DNA of 38,616 nucleotides, taken from Bacillus sp. FJAT-42315. GTDB lineage: Bacteria > Bacillota > Bacilli > Bacillales > Domibacillaceae. This document shows positions 32,416-38,616 of the stretch, piece by piece. Position 1 is the stretch's first letter; each line of letters opens with the position of its first letter. The DNA is taken from positions 1,842,807 to 1,881,422 of the forward strand of contig NZ_KZ454941.1 of assembly GCF_002797375.1 (NCBI RefSeq). Reading direction: 5' to 3'. The notes below the pieces were generated by a model. The model had not been told where the DNA came from and did no database searches. It saw nothing but the letters and a program-made list of their open reading frames with translations. Made by a program: the position numbers and the translations under genes.

Positions 32416-33312
32416 GTGATAAGTAAATTAGATTTATATAAAGTGTTTTGTGTCGTAGGGAAAAGTACAAGCTTCTCCAAGGCGGCCAAAGAGTTATACA
32501 TGACGCAGCCCGCTGTTAGTCAAGCAATCATGCAATTAGAGCGGGAACTAGACACCCGTCTTTTTAATCGCACACCTAAAGGCGTCTCCTTTACAAATGA
32601 AGGTAGTCTTCTATTTGAATATGTTCAATCCGCCATTCATTTAATTGATGCCGGAGAAGAGAAGATGTTAGAGTTTAAAAATTTAACGACGGGTGAATTA
32701 AAGATCGGAGTAGGGGACACGATCTCTAAACATTTTTTACTGCCTTATTTAGAGACTTTTCATAATAAATATCCAAATATTAAATTGACAATAGTGAACG
32801 GAACAACCGATGAACTCATTGCGGTTTTAAAATCAGGAGGAGTAGATATCGTGTTTTGTAACTTTCCCATTGACGACTCCACGTTGGAATTACGACCTTG
32901 TTTCGAAATTCAAGACATCTTCGTGTACGGTGAAAAATTTAAGAAGCTATTATCTAAGCGAGTCAGCATCGAGGCATTATTAAAATTACCGCTCATTTTT
33001 CTTGAACAAAAATCCAATTCCAGAAAGTATGTCGAGGATTATTTATTATCAAAAGGCTTCAAGCTTTCACCAGAATTCGAACTAGGCTCCCATGATTTAT
33101 TACTCGAATTCGCTAAAATTAATTTAGGTATTGCCTGTGTCACGAGAGAATTCTCTAAGGACTATTTAAGGAAAGGCTTATTATATGAAGTGAAATTAAC
33201 AGAAGACATTCCGAAGAGAGACGTAGGCGTATGCTTTTTGAAAAGCGTACCACTCTCGCCAGCTTCCACTAAATTTGTGGAGTTGATTGGGAGTGAGCAG
33301 CTTCTGCTTTAA
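32416..33312 (+). CDS. LysR family transcriptional regulator
   Basis: A 298-residue regulator: N-terminal winged helix (SFSKAAKELYMTQPAVSQAI and LERELDTRLFNRTPKGVSFT, about residues 17-60) and a two-lobed substrate-binding domain (about 85-295). The frame opens at ATG 32395, but GTG 32416 is 7 nt after AAGGAG and lacks odd extra residues, so it is preferred. It is divergent from the F420-ligase-like gene, the classical LysR arrangement, and is likely its activator. The effector is unknown. Confidence 0.9.
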   Translation: MISKLDLYKVFCVVGKSTSFSKAAKELYMTQPAVSQAIMQLERELDTRLFNRTPKGVSFTNEGSLLFEYVQSAIHLIDAGEEKMLEFKNLTTGELKIGVGDTISKHFLLPYLETFHNKYPNIKLTIVNGTTDELIAVLKSGGVDIVFCNFPIDDSTLELRPCFEIQDIFVYGEKFKKLLSKRVSIEALLKLPLIFLEQKSNSRKYVEDYLLSKGFKLSPEFELGSHDLLLEFAKINLGIACVTREFSKDYLRKGLLYEVKLTEDIPKRDVGVCFLKSVPLSPASTKFVELIGSEQLLL

Positions 33313-33433
33313 GAGCGGTTGCAGGAACAAGCCAGAGAAATCAGAGATCTTGTGTGAGGGATGAAAAGGCTTAGTCAATCGATGTTCGGTTGGGGATAAA
33401 ATCCGTAATCAATTACTCTATTAAGGATTGACC

Positions 33434-33465
33434 AAAAGAGAAAGAACCTAATGTGGTTCTTTCTC
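33434..33465 (-). terminator. Intrinsic terminator of the second lipoprotein gene
   Basis: An 11-bp perfect stem (GAGAAAGAACC 33438-33448, GGTTCTTTCTC 33455-33465) overlapping the stop codon; minus-strand tail TTTTGG. Confidence 0.75.
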
Positions 33466-33964
33466 ACTTTACAATTTCAAATGGGGCAGCGAGAGTAGTA
33501 CCGTTTGGTATTTCTCCTTCTTTTTCGAGAGTAAGATAGTAATCTTCTGGACTATAAAAATTTTTAACGAGTCGGTATGTGCCTGAAGACAGACTATTTT
33601 TTAAGCGATCTAGTGAAAATGTTTGTGACGTTGATGTTTTTGGACGGAGTACAATACCTATGTCTTCAAAAGCTTCATCTTTAAACGGGACGGAATACCA
33701 TACACCATTAACATTCTTTTCAATTGCAAAATATTTATCATAATTGAACTCAGTATCACTTTCATTTTGAATATTAACTGTGATTTCGTTGTCAGATGTT
33801 TTGTACACTTCTTTTTCAGTTGATAATTTAATTCCACTATTTGAACTAGAACGTTTTTGAATGGGGGCTTCTTCTTTAAGATATGAGTCACCTGCTTTGC
33901 ATCCAGTAAAGAAAAGAAGTAAAATCGCAAAACCAAAAGCGATTAATGGCTGTTTTTTAAGCAC
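33464..33964 (-). CDS. Lipoprotein with bacterial Ig-like domain, paralogue of 10064
   Basis: A 166-residue protein with lipobox FTGC (Cys22) after a hydrophobic core, so a surface lipoprotein. The mature part has one Ig-like domain: ITVNIQNESDTEF, AIEKNVNGVWYSVPF, TFSLDRLKNSLSSGTYRLVKNF, and a longer insertion near the end (EDYYLTLEKEGEIPNG) than the paralogue at 10064-10528. Start is GTG 33964, about 8 nt after AGGAGGTG. Function unknown. Confidence 0.8.
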   Translation of the reverse strand: MLKKQPLIAFGFAILLLFFTGCKAGDSYLKEEAPIQKRSSSNSGIKLSTEKEVYKTSDNEITVNIQNESDTEFNYDKYFAIEKNVNGVWYSVPFKDEAFEDIGIVLRPKTSTSQTFSLDRLKNSLSSGTYRLVKNFYSPEDYYLTLEKEGEIPNGTTLAAPFEIVK

Positions 33965-34148
33965 TAAAACACCTCCTATTTTTATTGTACCAAAAATTGT
34001 ATAGAGGAACAGTGAAAAAAGTTAAATGAATAGAACGTTGAAAACACGAAAACACCTGGATCTGTAAAGCATAGAATTTAAAGAGTATTTTTGTTAAATG
34101 TAAGGTGAATAAGTTATAGCTTTGTAGCTAAAATCCAGATAGGGAATC

Positions 34149-34293
34149 AGATCAACAGCCTGTAAACGCCTGATCGGTTCGGGCCTGCACGATGCAGGTT
34201 ACAAAGGTGTTGCAACAGGACGTTGCGATGTTAGCCTTTATTCTTCTTTTCATCAGTGGGGGATGAAGAAAACCCCCACTGATTGAAGTTTCA
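34149..34293 (+). ncRNA. 5'-truncated HEARO / IscB omegaRNA-like RNA
   Basis: Shares the segment 34149-34179 with 21991-22021 (27 of 31 bases), including ATCAACAGCC and GTAAAC. Then CCTGCA (34184-34189) pairs with TGCAGG around CGA, and the terminal stem ATCAGTGGGGG (34252-34262) pairs perfectly with 34273-34283, ending GATTGAAGTTTCA. The left half with the GGGCTGT and CTCCCACCT arms is missing. It ends 2 bp before the methyltransferase stop codon (opposite strand). No nuclease gene. Confidence 0.55.
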
Positions 34294-34295
34294 TT

Positions 34296-35210
34296 TTATT
34301 TTTTTACAGCATGAAGATAATGAATGGTTTCAAAAGCGGATAGGTAATCGCTTCGATTTTCAAAATAAAGTTCATGAATTTGAGCCGATGATAAATGTTC
34401 ATAAATCAGTAAACCTGATGGCTCTAACATTTTTTCCATTTCAAAATAAGAAAAACATGATTTCATTGGTTCTCCGCTTGCTGAAGCCATTTTCACCATG
34501 TTTTCAACTCGATTAGAGATCCCTTTTTCTTTAAACAAGTTTTCGTCGGCATAATCAAAAACTATGGAACTGCCTGATGGCACTTTGGTAAATAAATGAT
34601 CAATCAAGCTTGACATTTCTTCTTTCGTTAAATAATAAGAAACACCTAAAAGGCTAAAGAAAGTTTTTTTGTTATCAAACCCTTCATCTATGAGACTTTG
34701 GTAGGTAAACTTTTGAGCGAAGTCCATAGGAACAAAATGAAGATTACTCGGGATTGTTAAATTAGCTTCATCTAGTTTTTTCTTTTTGAATTTCTGTGTA
34801 GCAGGATGATCAATTTCAAATATTTCTAGGGTGTTTTTTAATTCTGGATGTCGGAAACAAAAAGTATCTAACCCGGCTCCGAGTATGACATATTGTTTTA
34901 GTCCTAACGTCATTTCATGAAGTAATATTTTTTCACAATACGCAGCACGGGCCAAGGGCGTCGGAGAAAGTTGAATCTGTGTGATCCATTTTAAAATTTC
35001 CTCTGTATCTTCTTTGAATTTTTGCGCTATATCTTTGTTGAAGAACTGAATGCCTTGAACCATATTCTCTTTGATGTCATTAAATTCTTTCTTTGAAATC
35101 AACTCTTTAGCTATATAGTCATCAAAGATTTTAGGTGAATCGAATTGACTATGATAAGCTCTTCCAAAAGCAGATATTAATGAAGTGATACTGGACTGAT
35201 CTTTTTTCAT
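34296..35210 (-). CDS. SAM-dependent methyltransferase, leucine carboxyl methyltransferase (LCM) superfamily
   Basis: A 304-residue methyltransferase. The SAM-binding motif VILGAGLDTFCFR is at about residues 108-120, with EIDHPATQKFK (about 136-146) and the LCM-type N-terminal ARAAYCEKILL, FVPMDFAQ and FDYADENLF. Bacterial members include O-methyltransferases of polyketide and other secondary metabolites; the substrate is unknown. Full length, even though a HEARO-like repeat sits 2 bp past the end. ATG 35210 follows GAGGT. A sigma-A promoter and a terminator-like hairpin precede it. Confidence 0.82.
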   Translation of the reverse strand: MKKDQSSITSLISAFGRAYHSQFDSPKIFDDYIAKELISKKEFNDIKENMVQGIQFFNKDIAQKFKEDTEEILKWITQIQLSPTPLARAAYCEKILLHEMTLGLKQYVILGAGLDTFCFRHPELKNTLEIFEIDHPATQKFKKKKLDEANLTIPSNLHFVPMDFAQKFTYQSLIDEGFDNKKTFFSLLGVSYYLTKEEMSSLIDHLFTKVPSGSSIVFDYADENLFKEKGISNRVENMVKMASASGEPMKSCFSYFEMEKMLEPSGLLIYEHLSSAQIHELYFENRSDYLSAFETIHYLHAVKK

Positions 35211-35241
35211 GCAAATGCACTACCTCATTTTTAGAGCAAAA

Positions 35242-35272
35242 AAATAGGATTCCCCTGGCCAGAGAATCCTAT
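35242..35272 (-). terminator. Terminator-like hairpin (possible attenuator) in the methyltransferase leader
   Basis: On the minus strand AATAGGATTC pairs perfectly with GAATCCTATT, followed by a run of seven T. It starts at the transcription start of the promoter at 35271-35299 and would stop transcripts before the gene at 35210. Thus an attenuator, or a terminator of a longer upstream RNA. Confidence 0.6.
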
Positions 35273-35299
35273 TATACAATCAAACAATTTAATTGTAAA
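35271..35299 (-). promoter_or_regulatory. Sigma-A promoter of the methyltransferase
   Basis: Minus strand -35 TTTACA, spacer 17, perfect -10 TATAAT. The strongest consensus promoter seen in this part of the window. Confidence 0.65.
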
Positions 35300-35507
35300 A
35301 TATAGCATAAATAAAATATTTTGTAAATTTTTATGATTGTGGTTGTTTTCGTACAAAGATTGACGCCTAGCAAGCTTTAGAGAAGAATTTAAGTAAGTTG
35401 ATTAATAGAATCGGAGAAAGAGTAAGAATTTGGATACAGGTGACTTGAATTTGTTGGTGGCAGATGTGAAGCGACGTATTAGACGCAAAATGCGCCATAA
35501 ACGAGAA

Positions 35508-35537
35508 AACACGAACATCGAAAAAGATGTTCGTGTT
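35508..35537 (-). terminator. Intrinsic terminator of the AhpD-like gene
   Basis: A perfect 12-bp stem (AACACGAACATC 35508-35519, GATGTTCGTGTT 35526-35537) with 6-nt loop, and on the minus strand a TTTTC tail. Confidence 0.8.
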
Positions 35538-35543
35538 GATTAA

Positions 35544-35984
35544 CTATTCTTCCGTTACTGTATTTCCCATTGCGATAGAAATTCTATTCCAGCTGTTGAT
35601 TTGATTAATAATAAGAACAAGGTCAACATATTGTTTCTCGTTATAATGTTCACGCACTCGCTGATATAGGTCGTCTGGAACTCTTTTGGTAGGAATTAGA
35701 GTAATGTGTTCGGACAGTTCGAGAGCAACTTTTTCTTCAGAAGAATAAAAATCACATTCATTCCAAGCACTTAAACAGTAAATACGTTTTTCAGTTTCAC
35801 CCATTTTCCGAGCATCGCTTGTATGCATATTTAAGCAGTATGCACAACCATTTATTTGAGAGACCCTTATTTTTATAAGCTCTCTTAGCTTTCTGTTGAT
35901 GGAAGATTTCTTGGTGTATTTCTCCATTTGCATCATAATATCCATACCTTCTGAACCTACATTGTAATAGTCTAATCTTTTCAA
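35544..35984 (-). CDS. AhpD-like / carboxymuconolactone decarboxylase family protein
   Basis: A 146-residue helical protein. The redox motif C47-A-Y-C50 followed by H54 (NGCAYCLNMHTSDA) is the AhpD active site; peroxidase members reduce alkyl hydroperoxides with a thiol partner. The C-terminal part (LVLIINQINSWNRISIA) also matches the family. Starts with TTG 35984 after AAAGGAGTG. It is followed by its own terminator, so probably monocistronic. Confidence 0.85.
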   Translation of the reverse strand: MKRLDYYNVGSEGMDIMMQMEKYTKKSSINRKLRELIKIRVSQINGCAYCLNMHTSDARKMGETEKRIYCLSAWNECDFYSSEEKVALELSEHITLIPTKRVPDDLYQRVREHYNEKQYVDLVLIINQINSWNRISIAMGNTVTEE

Positions 35985-36326
35985 GTTTATTCACTCCTTT
36001 ACATTAATAAATTAACTATAAGTGATTTCGAACGTATGTGCTAATAGTAAGGCTTGGAATTAGTAGATTGTATCTCGTAAATAGGATCTTTTAGAAAGCT
36101 ATGTCGTAGTTCGTTGAAAATGAGAAGTATGACGAAAGTAAAGAATAGGAAGTTTGGCGAAGATACGATTATTTGGAAGGGCGGCAAGGCTCTTGATCTG
36201 ATCAGTAGTGAGCGACATTGTCTGAAAGAGCAGGATGTTATTTGAAGCGTAATGTACAATAAGATGAGACAAAAATCCAAATTTTAGTTAAAATGTTTAT
36301 AAATAAAATAGAGGGAAGGTTATGTG
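35985..36326. other. Intergenic region before rtcB, with a possible gene remnant
   Basis: Contains the rtcB promoter candidate (36266-36294). A 53-codon plus-strand frame from 36081 to 36242 (ATG 36120: KFGEDTIIWKGGKALDLISS) looks protein-like but has no ribosome site and no recognised homology; it may be the remnant of a gene. Confidence 0.3.
36266..36294 (+). promoter_or_regulatory. Candidate sigma-A promoter of rtcB
   Basis: -35 GAGACA (36266-36271), spacer 17, -10 TAAAAT (36289-36294), 32 bp before ATG 36327. Confidence 0.4.
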
Positions 36327-37517
36327 ATGTTGGAGCTGAATGGAAAATACAATACAGCGAAAGTATTTACTAATAATGTAGAACAAACAGCCATGTCTCA
36401 AATCATTGAGCTTTGTAACCAAGAATTTGTACAAGACTCTAAGATTCGGATTATGCCTGATACTCATGCGGGAGCTGGTTGTACGATCGGAACAACTATG
36501 ACCATTCAAGATAAGATTGTTCCAAACTTAGTTGGAGTGGACATTGGCTGCGGCATGGAAGTGGCCATCATTGATAAAAATAAAACGGAAGTGAATTTTG
36601 ATCAGCTCGATGATACGATACGAAAATATGTACCGAGCGGTTTTAGTGTTCGTTCAAATAGTCAGCGTCACCCACTTTCTAAGCGTGTAAACTTTAGAGA
36701 TGTTCGCGCTCCATTTAATTTGGATCGGGCAAAGGATTCTATTGGTACGCTTGGTGGCGGCAATCACTTTGTTGAGCTGAATGAAATGGATGACAAAGTA
36801 GTATTGGTTATCCATTCCGGATCACGGAACCTTGGCAAACAAATTGCTGAGCATTATCAAAAGCGCGCTTATGACGAGCTGACTGACATCAATCAAAAAA
36901 GGAAAGAAATGATTGAACGTCTTACAAAAGAAGGGAGACAAGCAGAAATCCAAGAGGCTTTGCAAACAATTAGTAGACCAAAAGTTTCAAAGGACCTAGC
37001 TTATCTTGAAGGTCAAGGCTTTGATGATTATATGAACGATATGAAGATAGCTCAAGAGTATGCGATGTTAAACCGCAAAGCAATGGTAGACGAAATTGTG
37101 ACACGTATGAGGTGGGCTATCGTTGATAACTTCACTACTATCCATAACTACATTGATATGGAGAATATGATTTTACGTAAAGGGGCCATCTCTGCCCAAC
37201 AAGATGAGCGAGTCATCGTTCCAATTAATATGAGAGATGGTTCTATCATCGCTATTGGAAAGGGAAATCCAGAGTGGAATTTCTCCGGACCACATGGAGC
37301 TGGGCGAATCATGTCGCGATCTAAGGCTAAACAAATGTTATCATTACATGATTTCGAGGATTCTATGAATGGTATATGGACAACATCTGTTGGAGCAAGC
37401 ACGCTTGATGAAGCACCGATGGTTTATAAGCCTATAAATGAAATTATGGGTAATATTAAGGAATCCTTAACGATTGAACAAGTAATTAAGCCTTTGTATA
37501 ACTTTAAAGCTAATTAA
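36327..37517 (+). CDS. rtcB: RNA-splicing ligase RtcB
   Basis: A 396-residue enzyme that joins RNA 3'-phosphate or 2',3'-cyclic-phosphate ends to 5'-OH ends with GTP and Mn2+. Metal ligands and motifs are present: PDTHAG (H47), VDIGCGM (D72, C75), GGGNHF (143-148, H147), HSGSR (H163) and GPHGAGR with H323, the presumed GMP-accepting histidine. Length fits the shorter bacterial form. ATG 36327 is preferred over the neighbouring GTG 36324; the site AGGGAAGG lies 8 nt before. No rtcA or archease is near. Bacterial RtcB repairs stress- or toxin-cleaved tRNA and rRNA. Confidence 0.92.
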   Translation: MLELNGKYNTAKVFTNNVEQTAMSQIIELCNQEFVQDSKIRIMPDTHAGAGCTIGTTMTIQDKIVPNLVGVDIGCGMEVAIIDKNKTEVNFDQLDDTIRKYVPSGFSVRSNSQRHPLSKRVNFRDVRAPFNLDRAKDSIGTLGGGNHFVELNEMDDKVVLVIHSGSRNLGKQIAEHYQKRAYDELTDINQKRKEMIERLTKEGRQAEIQEALQTISRPKVSKDLAYLEGQGFDDYMNDMKIAQEYAMLNRKAMVDEIVTRMRWAIVDNFTTIHNYIDMENMILRKGAISAQQDERVIVPINMRDGSIIAIGKGNPEWNFSGPHGAGRIMSRSKAKQMLSLHDFEDSMNGIWTTSVGASTLDEAPMVYKPINEIMGNIKESLTIEQVIKPLYNFKAN

Positions 37518-37605
37518 TATATAATGATGCATTCTATTAATAAAGAAAAATTACTAGTAGAGTCAAAATATTGGCCATTAAATAAAATGAGTGTGGTAAA
37601 TCAAA

Positions 37606-38019
37606 ATGAGAGAGTGTTGTTTTAAAATAAATTTGTCATTGGAAGAAGCTAAAAAACGTTATCGTGATTGGACGAATGAATACAGGGATCGTATAGATCA
37701 ATCAGTGCACATTTCTGAAACTGAAGATGGATGGACATATTTTGTGAACTTTGAAGGAGAAGCGTTCTTTGGTCTATCAAATGAAACCTGGATGAAACTT
37801 GCAAAGGACGGTTCTGTTACCTATGCTTACTATGATGAAGACTTCAATGCAGAGATGATAGTCATAGAAAATGGTACGCTAATACGAGAATTTTCTCTTT
37901 ATGAAGATGAGCGAGATGCTAATGTGAATGTTGGTATATTAGAATATGAAGAAAATTCACCAATAGAAGATTGGAATGATGTAGCCATTTTTCTTGAAAA
38001 GGAATTAATGGTTTATTAA
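37606..38019 (+). CDS. Hypothetical acidic protein downstream of rtcB
   Basis: Not recognised. 137 residues, strongly acidic, no membrane segment, with alternating beta and helix pattern: FKINLSLEEAKKRYRDWTN, GWTYFVNFEGEAFFGLSNE, SLYEDERDANVNVG. Acidic small proteins of this kind are often immunity proteins, but there is no toxin gene beside it. It lies 88 bp after rtcB on the same strand with no clear terminator between and a weak ribosome site, so it may be co-transcribed. Confidence 0.55.
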   Translation: MRECCFKINLSLEEAKKRYRDWTNEYRDRIDQSVHISETEDGWTYFVNFEGEAFFGLSNETWMKLAKDGSVTYAYYDEDFNAEMIVIENGTLIREFSLYEDERDANVNVGILEYEENSPIEDWNDVAIFLEKELMVY

Positions 38020-38157
38020 AGAGTGCTTTTGTGAACATCCATGTAGCTTAGGAGATCCGAGGTCAAATCGAGCTTTATTAGAGTTAATTTAGATTAAATA
38101 GGTTGATTCCCTTAAAAGTGAGCATATTAATGTTAGGCCACTTGAAAGGGGAATGTC

Positions 38158-38298
38158 ATGTTGAAAAAGCAAGATCAGCATAATGAAAAGCCTAAAAGTA
38201 ACCTGACAGAGGAACAGCAGCTCATCAATGAGTTTGCCAAGCATGGGGAAGGACAGCCAACTCCGCAGCCTAAAGATTACGAAGAGATTGAGTATTAA
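38158..38298 (+). CDS. Small hydrophilic protein, 46 residues
   Basis: A short ORF with ATG 38158 seven to eight bases after AAAGGGG. The product (starts MLKKQDQHNEKPKSN, ends YEEIEY) is very polar, with an amphipathic helix EEQQLINEFAKHG in the middle. Such small conserved hydrophilic proteins are frequent in Bacillus and often sporulation-linked; no function can be given. Followed by a terminator. Confidence 0.5.
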   Translation: MLKKQDQHNEKPKSNLTEEQQLINEFAKHGEGQPTPQPKDYEEIEY

Positions 38299-38307
38299 GG
38301 TGAATTT

Positions 38308-38329
38308 AAAGCAGGGAAAACCCTGCTTT
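38308..38329 (+). terminator. Hairpin after the 46-residue ORF
   Basis: A perfect 9-bp stem (AAAGCAGGG / CCCTGCTTT) with an AAAA loop, 10 bp after the stop. Tail is only weakly T-rich. Confidence 0.6.
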
Positions 38330-38341
38330 CAGTTTGTAGAC

Positions 38342-38379
38342 AAAAGGGATTCGGAATGCTCTCATTCCGAATCCCTTTT
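38342..38379. terminator. Perfect 17-bp hairpin next to the IS1182-type transposase
   Basis: 38342-38358 pairs fully with 38363-38379 around CTCT, with A-run on one side and T-run on the other, so it can work in both directions. It probably protects the flanking gene or marks the end region of the insertion sequence. Confidence 0.75.
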
Positions 38380-38438
38380 GAATTTTTATTAGATTTGAAG
38401 CCCATAGAGAGAAGAACAGACCTCTTCGAGACCGTTTC

Positions 38439-38616
38439 TTAGGCTGTTTCTGGACCTTGCCAAGTCCAGCTTGCCAGCTTCTTCAAATTCATGGAAGCGA
38501 AAGTAAGCATCGCTTGCATCGACAATTTTTTAAGTCCCCTTAACGTTGTCCAACGCATGCCATGCTTTTCTTTTGCATCTGCGAATACACGCTCAACGGT
38601 TTCTTTGCGTTTTCGT
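38439..38616 (-). mobile_element. IS1182-family transposase, C-terminal end (cut by the window edge)
   Basis: The minus strand encodes the last 58 residues up to a TAA (38439-38441): RKRKETVERVFADAKEKHGM, RWTTLRGLKKLSM, LTFASMNLKKLA. This is the conserved C-terminal block of IS1182-type DDE transposases (with the catalytic Glu in ETVERVFADAK). The frame is open to the window edge, so the copy may be intact outside. The true left end of the element was not found. Confidence 0.85.

Noticed and set aside
34296-35210. Methyltransferase truncated by the HEARO-like insertion
   Set aside because: The C-terminus looks complete; only the stop codon lies beside the repeat.
36120-36242. 40-codon ORF before rtcB
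   Set aside because: Protein-like wording but no ribosome site; mentioned only as a possible remnant.
1-38616. CRISPR array, tRNA or rRNA genes, intact prophage
   Set aside because: No regularly spaced repeats, no cloverleaf with CCA end, no rRNA sequence, and no phage structural genes were seen.

Overview
The window comes from a low-GC Gram-positive bacterium, most likely a member of the Bacillaceae. The evidence is the GGAGG-type ribosome sites on most genes, frequent TTG and GTG starts, U-tailed hairpin terminators, and many protein families typical of Bacillus (EcsAB-like ABC transporter, YitT, YozG-like HTH with DUF2975 and DUF3955, DUF3784, two McpA/B-type chemoreceptors, a RocR-like sigma-54 activator). 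No rRNA, tRNA, CRISPR array or intact prophage was seen. This is accessory chromosome rather than a core operon.

Layout. 1-1575: a serine beta-lactamase-fold hydrolase with its own terminator. 1738-5035 (minus): a TetR / ABC ATPase / permease / permease operon whose reading frames overlap by 4 bases, followed by a DUF3784 gene, with a palindromic operator candidate upstream. 5182-7033 (plus): an EcsA/EcsB-like transporter. 7139-14806: a charged coiled-coil protein, chemoreceptor 1, a MITE-like repeat, a lipoprotein, a YitT protein, a holin-like membrane protein, chemoreceptor 2 and a zinc amidase. 14944-17689: small membrane ORF, DinB protein, cupin, small unknown, BluB. 17825-21365: a sigma-54-type promoter, an 11-codon leader ORF, an MFS transporter and acetoacetyl-CoA synthetase. 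21412-22072: a coiled-coil repeat protein and a HEARO/IscB-omegaRNA-like structured RNA with no nuclease gene. 22222-24392: a TetR regulator with palindromic operator, a CPBP protease, a DUF2500 gene behind an ECF-type promoter, and a small unknown. 24401-28200 (minus): a broken amino-acid permease, an Orn/Lys/Arg decarboxylase behind a sigma-54-type promoter, and the adjacent RocR-like activator. 28532-33964: small membrane, zinc-ribbon and HXXEE proteins, the DUF2975-HTH-DUF3955 operon, an F420-ligase-like protein with divergent LysR regulator, and a second lipoprotein. 34149-38298: a truncated second HEARO-like RNA, an LCM-type methyltransferase with a terminator-like hairpin in its leader, an AhpD-like protein, RtcB RNA ligase, an acidic unknown and a 46-residue ORF. 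The window ends inside an IS1182-type transposase.

How the parts may work together. Two catabolic units, amino-acid decarboxylation and acetoacetate activation, each carry a -24/-12 promoter, and one activator of the right class lies next to the first. The ABC and CPBP units look self-regulated by TetR proteins. The chemoreceptors are recent paralogues with signs of gene conversion. Two lipoproteins, two HEARO-like RNAs, two MITE-like repeats and two related terminators show that duplication and mobile DNA shaped the window. No single new system is proven. The strongest leads are the two nuclease-free HEARO-like RNAs, the two sigma-54 promoters, the hairpin hiding the ribosome site of the holin-like gene, and the promoter-terminator leader of the methyltransferase.
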